DNA from: Poa pratensis | Taxonomy: Eukaryota; Streptophyta; Magnoliopsida; Poales; Poaceae | Reading direction: 5' to 3' | Assembly (NCBI GenBank): GCA_947311845.1 | Contig: CAMZMU010000111.1 | Coordinates: 10,917,028-10,981,027 of the forward strand | Length of the DNA stretch: 64,000 nt | Shown here: one piece after another, positions 33,797 through 45,400 of the stretch | How positions within the stretch are numbered: the stretch's first letter is position 1 | How the letters are laid out: every line of letters begins with the position of its first letter | Notes under the pieces: model-generated | What the model saw: the letters and a program-made list of their open reading frames with translations, nothing else | What the model was told of the DNA's origin: nothing | Database searches by the model: none | Translations under genes and position numbers: made by a program

Positions 33797-36700
33797 ATGG
33801 ACGACCACGACAGAGACGAGGAACAGACAATACTCGATATAATCCGTATCGGTAGAAGAGATGAGGATGACGGCTCACAATATCTGAACGAGTCCGGTGA
33901 GGGAATTGAGCTACAAACAAGCAATGATGGCACAGAAAATGTTGGACACTTCACGGAGTCCGACGAGGTATATTAAGCCTCTCGTGATCACTAGATGCAT
34001 TAATTGATTTGTATATATATATTAATGAATCTTTCTTCTTTTAGCCAGATTCTTCTTTTAGCCCTCCGGATCGAGCCAATCTGCTAGAAGGCAACGAGGC
34101 CCGACCAAAAAGTTGGGCGATGGTCAAAGGTTCGCGATCGACCAAGTTGCTGAAGATGGCGCACCGCTTGCTCCCGCAGAGAACGCACGAAAATTTGTAA
34201 ATCAATACGGAGTTATTGTTAGGGACAACATCCCGATCACCACTCGAGAATGGAATAAGCCAAAGGTAGATGGAGTAAGTTATGTCGATGAAAGATCCAA
34301 AAATTTGCTTTAGGATATGCTCTTGGCACATTTCAACCTACCGCCAAATCTCACAGATGGCATGAAGTTGAAGGTCAAGGAGTGGGCTCTTCAGAAGATG
34401 GTCACACAATTCCAGACCTTCAAGAAAAAATTAAAGAGTGATTATATCAAGAAAAAAAAGAAATCCAACATTCACTAGAGCACTAGAGAAGATAAAAGAT
34501 CACTGGGACGAATTTGTGGCGTAGACGGATTCGTCTGAAGCTGTGGCAAGGTCGGAAAAAAATAAAGAAAATGCTGCAAAAAAGAAATATCACCATACTA
34601 TGGGGACATGTGGCTACAAGACTGTCGTGCCTAAGTGGCAAAAAAATGACGCCGACCTGATTGCTAAAGGGATCACTCCAGCTACAGCGGAATGGCCGGA
34701 GAGGTCCAAGCACTGGTTGTACGGGCATGGGTCATCGTTGGACCCACAGACAGGGCAAATTATTGCAAAGGAAAAAAATAAGGAAAAAATTCAAACAGTC
34801 TCCAAAGAGCTTGTTAAAGCAATAGAAAAAGTTCAAAAGGGAACGTTCCAGCCCGAGAGAGAGAACGACGAGCTGACACTCGCCCTCGGTAATCCTGAAC
34901 ACACAGGACACACACGAGGCAAAGGCGCCGATGTTCCGTGGAGGGCTGGGTTTTCGGAGTGGAATGACACTTATTGAAGCCGTCAGAGAAAAAAGAAGCA
35001 GGAGTTAGACCGGTTTCAGAAGCTAGAAAGAAACCACGAGGAAATGGAACGCAAGTTCCAGCGGCAGCAGGAGCAACTGGACTCAATTAGCCAGCTAAGG
35101 GCATCTCAGCATCAGCAAGAAGATCCTGCATTCGATGCCGTCCCATCTCAGCGGAAAAGCAGCGTGGGTTCCACGGCGGTCCAGGCTGATCATGATGCAC
35201 TGATGATGGATGAAGCACCGATGTCTCGCTACCCGTGGATGATATCATAGAGAAGAAAATGTGTGAGCTACATCAGTCAATGAAGAACATATCCTTCAAG
35301 GTGGCGGTCGGCTTTGCTTTACCTAATAAACCTGGAGCATGCTTACATGGCTGTCAGATTCTAGCTGGCTATGCTCGTGTCGGGGTGGATGAAGTTCTGA
35401 AGGGATATGAGACACTGGAGCTTGACATGACTGGAGGTGAAGGGGAGACAACACTGGGAGAAGTCACGGGTGCTATCATTCTATGGAAAAAGGAATACAT
35501 CGTGTTTGCAGACTCGGCGCCAAGGCCACCGACTCCTCCGAGTAGCAATCCACCTCCAAGTCCACCCTTCGTCGAGAGGGAGGCCAGCGCGAGTCCATCT
35601 CGATCTCCGGAGCGTCAGCCGACTCTGCCCCCTAAGTGGCAAAAGCGGAAGCCCACCGCTTCGCCGACTAAGAAGAAAAGTAGAAAGAAGAAAACCAAGA
35701 ACGACGAGGCTCCTGCCAAGTTACCTTACAAAATGAGTGATGATGAACTTGACAGGGTTGTGGCTGCCGATGTGAAAAGACAACTTGCACCGAAACAATC
35801 CGAGCCAAAGGTGAAAATAGCTGAGAAGGTCGTTGAGCACTTTGTGGGGTTATATAGCCGACTACCGTCACATGTGGCTAATAGGCCATCAGACTATAAT
35901 CGCTGTATTGAGAAGACATATAAGGAACAGATGCAGCAGGCAAGAAGTAGTGGTGCAAGCGGGAAAAAGTTCCCCAGCTCGGAGAACAGGCAATACAATC
36001 GATCTCCTCGCTCAAGGTGTTTCTCGATAAGGACGTACACCACGACACTGGTCTCATAGGCGACACTGGTCTCCCCATGGCTGAGCTAGCATGGAAATAT
36101 GTCCACGGGCAGCCTCTGGTCAGACCTGAGGAGGTAGGGCGTCTACCAACACAAATGCGAAAATTGCATGAGTGGTACATGGAGTCGCAAAGGAAGGGCG
36201 AAGCAGCCTCTGGGTGGCACATAAGAAAGAGCATTACTTCGCTGAAAACGAGATATTTATTGAGTTTGAAGAAATTTTTCTGTTATTCAATCAAGACACC
36301 CTCGACAAAGCCTTCGTCAGTTGCTATTGTCTGTAAGTGATTTATTTCTGTAATTTAAGTCTCTAGCTCAGCTCGTTCATTGCCTGTAATTATCCTCACT
36401 ATATTCTTTTGTACGCTATTATGCAGAATGAAGATTCTCGAATGCAAAAGAAGCATAATCTATAATACTGGGTTCATTGACCCATATACCAATCATGAAA
36501 TTACCATACAAAACCATGCCAAGGACACAGAGGATAACTTGCTAATGTTTTTAGTGAAACAAAATCACAGCACAGAAATACTTTTTCCTTACAACTTCAA
36601 GTGAGTGTTAATGTCCTGTACACATTCTATTTTGCTTACTCGATGTTTAGTGTAATTGATGAGTTATGCATGTCTGCGTATATAAACGTGCGCAGATTCC

Positions 36701-37436
36701 ACTGGATTCTGCTAAACATTAGAGTTGACGATGCAATCGTTGAAGTCATGTACTCATTAAGGAAAGATCCTGAAGAGTACACCAGCGTGCAACTAATGCT
36801 CCAGAAGTAATTTCAATCATTATCGCTCTATATCGGGCTCTTTCGTTCATTTCCTGATATTAAGTAATTAATAACTCCTTTATTTATTTTCTTTATCGGG
36901 CAGGTGTTGGAAACGGTTCATCAAGGAGGCTAGAGGTGAATGGAAACCGGAGCTGCGTTTTATTTGGAACAAGGTAAGTAGTACTATCTAGGTCCGCGCA
37001 ACTCTTTAATTCTAGTTTCAATACCATTATCATGCTTGATTATTATTTGATTAAACTCTATTCTTGTAAAGTACTGCCTGAGGCAGGAACAGGGGACTAA
37101 TTTATGTGCATACTATGTTTGCGAGTTCATTCGCATGACGATCAGTGAGCGGCGTAGAGATGTAAGACAACTTAATGTACGTAAACACTATTCACAATTT
37201 TATTTTATTACCATCAATTGTGTTGAGTTCCATTTATAATTTCTTTTATGATAATTTGATATATATACACACAACTCACATATTCATATTGATCTAGATG
37301 GAAGATATGCGGGGGAAGCTCCTACTAAAGAACCGCCTAAAAGCAATTCAAGAGGAATTGGCGGGATTTTTGCTTACGGAGGTCATATCTCCAACCGGAG
37401 AATTGCATTGCCACCAATGCCTCCATGTAATTTAAT
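33797..37436 (+). pseudogene. CACTA second gene: plant-transposase domain, DUF8039-like domain, Ulp1-protease-like tail
   Basis: Exon 1 starts at 33797 (MDDHDRDEEQTILDIIRIGR) and ends at a GT near 33967. The next exon, at about 34060, reads LGDGQRFAIDQVAEDGAPLA and REWNKPKVDGVSYVDERSKN, then a TAG near 34312 where TGG (W) is expected. Further breaks lie at about 34470-34525. The domain core AARSEKN-type motif (SEKNKENAAKKKYHHTMG) and FSEWNDTY identify the Ptta/En/Spm plant-transposase domain. From 35235 come a DUF8039-like segment (CLHGCQILAGYARVGVDEVL), a proline-rich linker and a basic stretch. The tail, split by introns, has the Ulp1 histidine context (FHWILLNI) and the QEQGTNLCAYYVCEFIR glutamine/cysteine context. 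VMYSL stands where VxDSL is usual. It is a decayed gene. Confidence 0.7.
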
Positions 37437-37674
37437 GATCTCCATGTAATTAAATAGATATATATATATATACCAAATTGTATGTGTATGTATATGCATC
37501 AACGTGATCTCCATGTAGTATGAACTTTATGTATACGAAAACTTGTTTTTGGCGCATCAACATGATCTCCATACGATGGAAAACACAAAATGTTAAACCC
37601 TAAACCCCTCCTAAATCTTAACCCCCTGAACCCTAAACCCTGAAAAATAATTGAAAAGAAAACAAAAAAACACA

Positions 37675-37847
37675 AACCTTTAGTCCCGGTTGGTGACTAA
37701 AGGTCGTCCACCCCCCGAGCTCGGCCGTGGCCACGTGGGAGTGCCTTTAGTCCCGGTTCGTGGCGGGGCCTTTAGTCCCGATTTAGTAGTCCCGGTTGGA
37801 AAACCGGGACTAAAGGCCTTCCCCAACCGGCCGTTTTTCTACTAGTG
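37675..37847 (+). repeat. Right sub-terminal repeats and terminus of the CACTA element
   Basis: Tandem and inverted AGTCCCGGTTGG / CCGGGACTAAAGG units lead into CCCCAACCGGCCGTTTTTC and the terminal CTACTAGTG. Sub-terminal repeats of this kind bind the element's own proteins in characterised CACTA transposons. Confidence 0.8.
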
Positions 37848-38280
37848 CACTCTACTACAGTTTTTAGCTTCTAATCACTGAACCACGCAAGGACGGCGGT
37901 AACAGAATACTCCACTTTCACCTACCATCCCCCATTTTCACGGGAAAAGAGCGCGACGTTCCAACCGGGACTAAAGGCCTTCCCCAACCGGCCGTTTTTC
38001 TACTAGCGCACTCTACTACAGTTTTTAGCTTCTAATCACTGAACCACGCAAGGACGGCGGTAACAGAATACTCCACTTTCACCTACCATCGCCCATTTTC
38101 ACGGGAAAAGAGCGCGACGTTCCAACCGGACTAAAGGCCTTCCCCAACCGGCCGTTTTTCTACTAGTGCACTCTACTACAGTTTTTAGCGTCTAATCACT
38201 GAACCACGCAAGGACGGCGGTAACAGAATACTCCACTTTCACCTGCCATCGCCCATTTTCACGGGAAAAGAGCGCGACGT
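37800..38280. repeat. Three tandem ~161-bp units spanning the CACTA end and its flank
   Basis: Units of 160-161 bp, each containing the CACTA terminus (GGCCGTTTTTCTACTAG) followed by ~110 bases of U-block flank (CACTCTACTACAGTTTTTAG through AAAAGAGCGCGACGT). Second and third units start at about 37960 and 38120. Small differences (ACTAGCG against ACTAGTG, CATCC against CATCG) show they are not an assembly duplicate of one another. Confidence 0.85.
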
Positions 38281-38800
38281 GTACGAGCGGAACCTCACCA
38301 GAACTCGAGTGCGCATCGGCAAGGTGCTGAGCTGCACGCACACCTGTTCGGTGCTGCGTTCAAAGGAGGCTGGTGCAAGCGCAACCGCTCTCTGTAGCTT
38401 TACGGGAATGGTGTAGGTACGGTACGCCAGGTAGGAATGTTCGCCACGTTTTTTCGGTTGCGCTGCAGAGACGAGACGCTGGCGTACCGTCCACCTGTAC
38501 GCACTGCCAGAGTTCAACTGCGTGACCGCTACGGCTGGGGCGTTTTGGCGTTTCTCCATCGGGTGATGGTGATGTGCCCATGCAGAACAAGGTTGTTGTT
38601 TTCAGTTAGAAGAGAGAGGCTTGTCCCTTTGGATTTTGGCGTCGTCGCATCGTCCTCTCATGTGGACAGTCGGATAATAGCATTCGGGAATTCTCCTTTT
38701 TTTTATTAAGTCTTGTCGTCTCATCGTGTGGTTTCCATCCCGCAGTGTTTTTTTTTGTCTTCTATGAGATGCCGCAAAAAATGAGTATAGCTAGTAGCAA
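37848..38800. repeat. U block 6 (second half only)
   Basis: It begins with the ACCTACCATCGCCCATTTTC module, whose start is triplicated with the CACTA end. It continues through GCGCGACGTGTACGAGCGG, CACACCTGTTCGGTGCTGCG and CGCCAGGTAGGAATGTTCG to the final GATGTGCCCATGCAGAACAA module. It ends GAGTATAGCTAGTAGC without the MITE found at that point in block 1. The middle (CGTTTCATACCGGCTG) is deleted. Confidence 0.7.
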
Positions 38801-38904
38801 TAAGGGACCCGGAGAACGAGCTCCGAGAGAGGAACCCATAGAAAATACTCCACAAACTTATAAATTTGCGTGGAAGATGAAACAAAGTGATTGAGCATAA
38901 AAAC
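38801..38904. other. Short unassigned spacer
   Basis: About 100 bases (AACGAGCTCCGAGAGAGGAA through GATTGAGCATAAAAACAT) between U block 6 and the truncated LTR element. Nothing is recognised. Confidence 0.3.
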
Positions 38905-41900
38905 ATTAAGGCGGGTGCCCCCGTGGTTCATCCCAACCATATTCATAGAGACTCAAGCGTCTAAGCTTGGGGATGCCCCGTGGTTCATCCCAACCATATT
39001 CATAGAGACTCAAGCGTCTAAGCTTGGGGATGCCCAAGGCATCCCTTCTTCATCAACAAACTTATCAGGTCATCTCTAGCTGAAAGGCGTTAAAGAAAAG
39101 CGCTTATGGGAGACAACCCATCGTTTTTATTTGCTGTTATTTTTGTTTTCTTTGAGTCAAGGAGTTTTGTTACTTCTGTAGCAACTCCTTTGTATCTTTA
39201 TTTTATCGCAATGTTGTGCCAAGTAAAGTTCTATATTGAAAGTTGATGCAAGATTTGGATTTCTGCGCAGTGACAGATTTTTAGCTGTCACGGATTTGAG
39301 CTTATCTCCCTGTAGAAAATTCAAAAAATTCTGAGAAAAATCACGCATATTCCTGAGATATGTACGCAACTTTCATTATTTTAGGCCAGATCCATCTGAG
39401 CAACTTAAGTGCCTCGAAAAAATTCGTCATTCCAGACTGTTCTGTTTTTGACAGATTCTGCCTTTTGTTTTGCATTCGCTCTTTTACTGTGTTTGTGTGG
39501 ATTTCTTTGCTCCACAAAGCATTGGTGGCTGTAGCTAATGTCCAGAAGCTTTGGGATTGATTGTATCATTACAGAATATGAGAATTTTTGATTATGCACT
39601 AACCCTCTAATGAGAACTGTCTTGAGTTTGGTGTGAAGGAAGTTTTCAAGGATCAAGCGAGAAGGGTGATATTATGTGATCAAGAAGAGTGAAAAGCCTA
39701 AGCTTGGGGATGCCCCCGTGGTTCATCCCAACCATATTCAGAGAGACTCAAGCGTCTAAGCTTGGGGATGCCCAAGGCATCCCCTTCTTCATCAACAAAC
39801 TTATCAGGTCATCTCTAGTGAAACTATATTTTAATTCTTTCACATCTTATGCGCTTTACTTGGAGCGTCTGTGTGTTTTTATTTTTGTTTTTGTTTGAAT
39901 AAATTCGGATCCTAGCAATCCTTGTGTGGGAGAGAGACACGCTCCGCTTTTTCATGTGAATACTCATGTTCTTCACTTATATTTGTTGAGTATTCTTAAC
40001 TAGCTACTGCAGTGCTTTTAGCTCCTGTTTTTCATGCATCTCTTCGAGCTGTTAGCACTTGTTTATAAATACTCTCTTGCTGCATTATATTATCATTTGG
40101 AGAGTTTATGTTTAAATAAATTATTGGTGTTTGTTTGGAAGAAAGAAAATGCTACATGTAGTAGTTGGTATTGGAAAAGACATATGCATTCTTGTAGATC
40201 ATTGTCTTGTTTTGATTTGATGCTTTGCAATTGTTTTGAGCTCTCAAGTAGATCATGTTTAAGCTCTTGCATCATGTAGTTAAAGCCTAGTAGTGGAGAA
40301 CTACCGTAGAGCTTGTTGAGACTTGGGATGCATATTTGTTCTCTCTAAGGTCTAGATATTTTCTGGTAAAATGTTTGAGCAACAAGGAAGACAGTGTAGA
40401 GTCTTATAATACTTGCAATATGTTTTTATGTGATTCTTGCTGTACCGGTTTATACTTGTGTTTGCTTCAAACAACCTTGCTAGCCTAAACTCTGTACTGA
40501 GAGGGAATGCTTCTCGTGCATCCAAAACTTGAGCCAAAACCCATGCCATTTGTGTCCACCATACCTACCTACTATGTGGTATTTCCTGCCATTCCAAGTA
40601 AATATTTCATGTGCTACCTTTAAACTATTCAAAACTTTATTACTCCTTATTTGTGTCAATGTTTTATAGCTCATGAGGAAGTATGTGGTGTTTTATCTTT
40701 CAATCTTGTCATTTACTTCTGACAGACTTTCACCAATGGACTAGTGGCATATACATCCGCTTATCCAATAATTTGCAAAAAGAGCTGGCAACGGGGTGCC
40801 CAGCCCCAATTAATTACAACTTTCATTAATAATTCTCTTCACATGTTTTGCCCTGATTTATCAGTAAGCAACTTAATTTTGCAATAGACACTCCTCCATG
40901 GTATGTGAATGTTGGAAGGCACCCGAGGATTCGGTTAGCCATGGCTTGTGTAAGCAAAAGGTTGGGAGGAGTGTCATCTATAAAGAAACTAAAATACATG
41001 TGTAAACAAAAGAGAAGAGGGATGATCTACCTTGCTGGTAGAGATAACGTCCTTCATGGGAGCCGCTCTTTGAAAGTCTGGTTGACAAGGGGGTTAGAGT
41101 GCCCACTACCATTCGTTGACAACAACAAACACCTCTCAAATACTTATTTTGTGCTCTCTATATGCTTTCGAAAACTTAAAAAGCTCTAGCACATGATTTA
41201 ATCCCTGCTTCCCTCTGCGAAGGGCCTATCTTTTACTTTATGTTGAGTCAGTTTACCTACTCCTTTCTATCTTAGAAGCAAACACTTGTGTCAACTTTGT
41301 GTGCATTGATTCTTACATATTTACTTATTGCACTTGTTATATTGCTTTATGTTGACAACTATCCATGAGATATACATGTTACAAGTTGAAAGCAAATGCT
41401 GAAACTTAATCATCCTTTGTGTTGCTTCAATGCCTTTTACTTTGAATCTATTGCTTTATGAGTTACCTCTTATGCAAAACTTTTTGATGCTTGTCTTGAA
41501 AGTACTATTCATGAAAAGTTTTTGCTTATATGATTCATTGTTTACTCTTTATCTATTTGTTAGCAAACTATAGATCATTGCTTTGAGTCACTTCATTCAT
41601 GACATGAGCCTTGCAATATATTGATCAAGATTGTGTGAAAGCATGTCTCCTCAGAAATTATTTGTTGTTATCGTTTTACCTACTCGAGGACGAGTAGAAC
41701 TAAGCTTGGGGATGCTTGATACGTCTCCAACGTATCCATAATTTCTGCTGTTCCATGCTTATATTATACCATTTGCTACATGTTTTATATACACTTCGTA
41801 TCACTTTTATGCATTTTCTGGGACTAACCTATTAACAAGATGCCACAGTGCCAGTTCCCTGTTTTCTGCTGTTTTTGGTTTCAGAAAGTTACTTCTGGAA

Positions 41901-43203
41901 ATATTCTCGGAATTGCACGAAACAAAAGGCCAGTCCCTATTTTTCCAGCACGTACACGGAGTCCGAAGGAGAGACGAAGAGCCACGAGGTGGCCAAACCA
42001 CCAGGTGGCGCGGCAGTGGGCCCAGCCGCGCCTGCCTGTGGTTTGGGCCCCTCGGGGGTCCGCCGACATCGCCCCTTCGCCTATTTATTCCCCGAGACGC
42101 GAAAACCCTAAAACACCGAGCCTTTCATCCAGAACATATTCGCTGCCGCCGCCGTCGTCAACCCTAACTCGGGGGGTTTCTGAAGCTCTTCCCGGCACCC
42201 TGCCGGAGAGGGGAATCATCACCGGAGGGCTCTACATCGCCATGCCCGCCTCCGGAGTGATGCGTGAGTAGTTCATCCTTGGACTATGGGTCCATAGCAG
42301 TAGCTAGATGGTTGTCTTCTCCACTTGTGCCATCATGTTTAGATCTTGTGAGCTGCCTATCATGATCAAGATCATCTTATTGTAATGCATGATAGTTGGG
42401 TTCAACCTCTTTTTAACCTGGGATAGTGACAGCAAGTTCTAAGGTTGTAGATGTGTTGTTGCCACTAGGGGTAAAACAGCAATGCTTTATTCAAGGATGA
42501 ATGTATTGTTTACATTACGCACATTACTTAATGCAATTGTCTGTTGCTTGCAACTTAATACTGGAAGGGGTACGGATGTTAACCGGAAAGTGGACTATTT
42601 AGGCATAGATGCATGCTGGATAGCGGTCTATGTACTTTGTCGTAATGCCCAAATAAATCTCATAGTAGACACCACAACTCACACATGCATGTTATATGCA
42701 CTTATCAATTGTCAATTGCCCAGCTGTAATTTGTTTACCCAGCATGTTAGTTATCTTATTGGAGAGACACCACTAGTGAACTGTGGACCCCGGTCCATTC
42801 TTTTACATCTGAAATACAATCTACTGCAATCATTGTTCTCTACTGTTTTATGCAAACAAACATCATTTTCCATTCGATACGTTTAACCCTTTGTTTTCAG
42901 CAAGCCGGTGAGATTGACAACCTCACTGTTAAGTGGGACAAAGTAATTTGGTTGTGTTGTGCAGGTTCCACGTTGGCACCGGAATCCCTGGTGTTGCGCC
43001 GCACTACACTCCTTCACCAACACCTTCGAAGCAAACCTCGTTTTCCTACTGGTTCGATTAAACCTTGGTTTCATACAGAGGGAAAACTTACTGCTGCACT
43101 CATCATACCTTCCTCTTGGGGTTCCCAACTGACGTGTGACGTACAAGCATTGTTTCTGGCACTATTGCTGGGGAGATATTCCCTCGTCAACCTAGAGCCA
43201 CCA
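38905..43203 (+). mobile_element. 5'-truncated, internally rearranged Athila-like LTR element
   Basis: Internal non-coding sequence (39080-41716) matches the 3' half of the 10975-19571 element, for example GGCGTTAAAGAAAAGCGCTT at 39084 against 13603. It ends in a hairpin-forming CTACTCGAGGACGAGTAG, the polypurine tract AAGCTTGGGGATGC and an LTR at 41717. The 5' LTR, primer-binding site and front half are missing. At the left edge (38912-39078) a segment from further downstream (counterpart at 39708-39821) is duplicated ahead of its normal position. No coding domains are present. Confidence 0.8.
41717..43203 (+). repeat. 3' LTR of the truncated Athila-like element
   Basis: It starts TGATACGTCTCCAACGTATC and ends AGAGCCACCA, the same end as the minus-strand solo LTR at 14164-15791, and is largely identical to it. 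Near its end, at 43158-43175, lies CTGGCACTATTGCTGGGG, which resembles a primer-binding site but is inside the shared end. Confidence 0.8.
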
Positions 43204-43419
43204 ATGGCCACCATGACTATTCATCGAAAGAGGTCAAATTCTCTAAAACTATCGATATTTCTGTGATACAACCACTAGTTGTGTACCTTAAAAGGATTTT
43301 ATAAAAAAAATCATACCAAACTATCAAACACTTGTAGATCAAATTTGGATTACTTTTGGAAAATCAGCATAAACTCTTTTAACTAGGCGAAATTAGATAG
43401 AAATTAAGAAAATTCCTAA

Positions 43420-43893
43420 CACTGTGTTTGGATGTAGGAATTGGACCTGGGAATTGAATTGGACTAGCAAATCCATTTCCCAGATGGAAAGGAAATGGGC
43501 TCCAATTAGAATTCCTCCGTTTGGTTGTGAATGAAATTTATGGTTGGAATTAAAGTGTAGCACACGATTCCAATTCCTGTTTGGATGTATAAATCTTGGA
43601 ATTGGATGTCGAGCTTGAAGAATTGGCGCAGAGCTCGTGCATGTCCTTAATCGCTGACGCCCGCCTCGCCACTTCCTCTCTTCCTCGGAGCTCGTTGAAG
43701 ATCGGCAGCGGCGGGGCTCGGTGCAGATCCTCAATCTGAAGGATACAAAGCGCTTGTCCCTGCACGCGAAGATCGACGGCGGCGGAGCTCGTCCCTGCAC
43801 GCGAAGCCCCGGACAGCCGCGACCAGGTCCGCGCTGGTCCGTGGCCCAGACCTCATCGCTGGTCCCTACACGCGAAGGAGAGGCAATTGTTGG

Positions 43894-43931
<38 letters not shown>

Positions 43932-44451
43932 GGCGCAGTGCTGTCCCCATCCCGCCGCCGTGCTGTTCCCATCCCGCCGTCAGCCCCATCCCGCCGCCGG
44001 ACCCATCCCGCCGCCGGCCCCATCTAGGGTTCGGGAGGGCGGCGCGGCTCAGACACAGAGAGTACGGCGCGGCCACGGCCGGCGCGGCGCAGCCCCGGTC
44101 AGAGGAGGGAGAGAGTACGGAGGGAGAGGGAGTTACCTGGCCGCCGGCGCCGGCGCCGGCGCCGCTGTTTCCCTGTTTCGCGAGGAGGAAGGGGACGAGA
44201 CAAGCTGCTCTGCTTCTCCTGTTTCGCGAGGAGGAAACGTTTCGGGAAGGCGCTGCTCGCTCCAATTCCGCGAGTTTCCCAGCCTCCAGGCTCGGAAACT
44301 TTTGGGCTGAGCGAACACCTGCGAGGGCTTGCGCTGGGAATTGTTGGACGATTCCGAGCCCAAATTCCATGACCGCTCCAAACGACGGAAATAACTGTTC
44401 AATTCCAGATTCCCCAATTCCAGCCCCCAATTCCTACGTCCAAACACAGTG
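43420..44451. mobile_element. 1032-bp TIR transposon with TAA target duplication
   Basis: The ends are CACTGTGTTTGGATGTAGGA and the inverse CCTACGTCCAAACACAGTG, with TAA on both sides (43417-43419, 44452-44454). Copy B of the tandem repeat has the empty site (AATTCCTAATACTTGGGGAT at about 45105). The TAA duplication suggests PIF/Harbinger, although CACTG ends with a 3-bp duplication would also suit a CACTA relative. The interior is GC-rich and contains repeated CATCCCGCCGCCGG, a GA microsatellite and duplicated TGTTTCGCGAGGAGGAA. Open frames of up to 345 codons cross it but look like composition effects. Confidence 0.8.
43896..43928 (+). repeat. (AG)n microsatellite
   Basis: About 16 uninterrupted AG units inside the 1032-bp TIR element. 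Confidence 0.95.
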
Positions 44452-45400
44452 TAATATTTGGGGATTATCCAACAAATGTGGACTACTCTTTGTGAGAATT
44501 AGATGGGTGCCATTTTGCACCATATTTTTTGTACTTGGTTCACAAAAAAAATCATTTTTGCCACTTAGAAAAAGGAAAATGATATTTATAAAAAATAATT
44601 TGAAAAATCCCTTATGAACCATTGTTTCTTATACCAAGATACACCTATTTGTCGAATATGATAACTTTATCACAAACTATGCCGTGGGAATGGTCATAAC
44701 TTGGTCATTTGGCTTGGAACTTATATATGTTTATACATGATAGACCTTTTTATGAAGATTGTTTTTGAATAATTTTTCAAAAATCAAGTTTATCATTTTT
44801 CATAGCAACTAGTACACATAAAAGGACTCCATGCCAGAGGATATCTTTTTTCTGAGGGTTTTTTTTTCACTTTATTTGATTTTTTCAAAAAAGATCAAAA
44901 TGGCCAGCATGACTATTCATCGAAAGATGTCAAATTCTCTAAAACTATCGATGTTTCTGTGATACAACCACTAGTTGTGTACCTTAAAATGATTTTATAA
45001 AAAAATTCAGACCAAACTATCAAACACTTCTGTTCAAATTTGGATTACTTTCGGAAAATCAACATAAACTCTTTTAACTAGTCGAAATTAGATAGAAATC
45101 AAGAAATTCCTAATACTTGGGGATTATCCATAAAATTTGGACTACTCTTTGTGAGAATTAGATGGGTGCCATTTTGTACCATATTTTTTGTACTTGGTTC
45201 ATAAAAAAAGTCATTTTTGCCACTTAGAAAAGGTAAATGATATTTATAAAAATAATTTGAAAATTCCCTTCTGAACCATTGCTTCCTATCCCAAGATACA
45301 CCTATTTGTCGAATATGAGAACTTTATCACAAACTATGCCGTGGGAATTGTCATAACTTGATCATTTGGCTCAATGTTAGAGGTTTTTTTTTCATAGCTA

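Larger units (their letters stand above)
30906..37847 (+). mobile_element. Left-truncated CACTA (En/Spm-type) transposon
   Basis: The right terminus is ACGGCCGTTTTTCTACTAGTG-like, ending at 37847 with CTACTAGTG, the inverse of the CACTAGTAG end usual for cereal CACTA elements. It is preceded by repeated ACCGGGACTAAAGG sub-terminal units. Inside are two decayed gene sets on the + strand: the C-terminal part of a TNP2-like transposase (30960-32143), and a second gene with a plant-transposase domain, a DUF8039-like domain and an Ulp1-protease-like tail (33797-37436). The left terminus is missing; U block 5 abuts directly at about 30905. Stops and frameshifts in both genes mean it is not autonomous. 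Confidence 0.8.
43204..45400. repeat. Two tandem copies of an AT-rich repeat
   Basis: Copy A (43204-44898, after subtracting the inserted element) and copy B (44899-45400) share long stretches such as CATGACTATTCATCGAAAGA, GTGATACAACCACTAGTTGT, GGGGATTATCCA and TTAGATGGGTGCCATTTTG. Copy B lacks most of the last 300 bases of copy A and then diverges. It is non-coding; the class is unknown. Confidence 0.75.

Noticed and set aside
37436..37675. Telomere-like CCCTAAACCC repeats at about 37595-37640
   Set aside because: Only three or four degenerate units (AACCCTAAACC, CTGAACCCTAAACC) lie just inside the CACTA end. This is too short to be an interstitial telomere block.
42482..42886. 134-codon frame in the LTR at 41717-43203, repeated in reverse at 14460-14864
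   Set aside because: It is conserved between the two copies because both are LTRs. A non-coding LTR region with a chance open frame is the simpler explanation.
43393..44430. 345-codon open frame on the minus strand and 298-codon frame on the + strand across the same region
   Set aside because: Both are inside a GC-rich transposon with simple repeats (AG microsatellite, CCGCCG runs). Overlapping long frames on both strands reflect composition, and no domain is recognisable.
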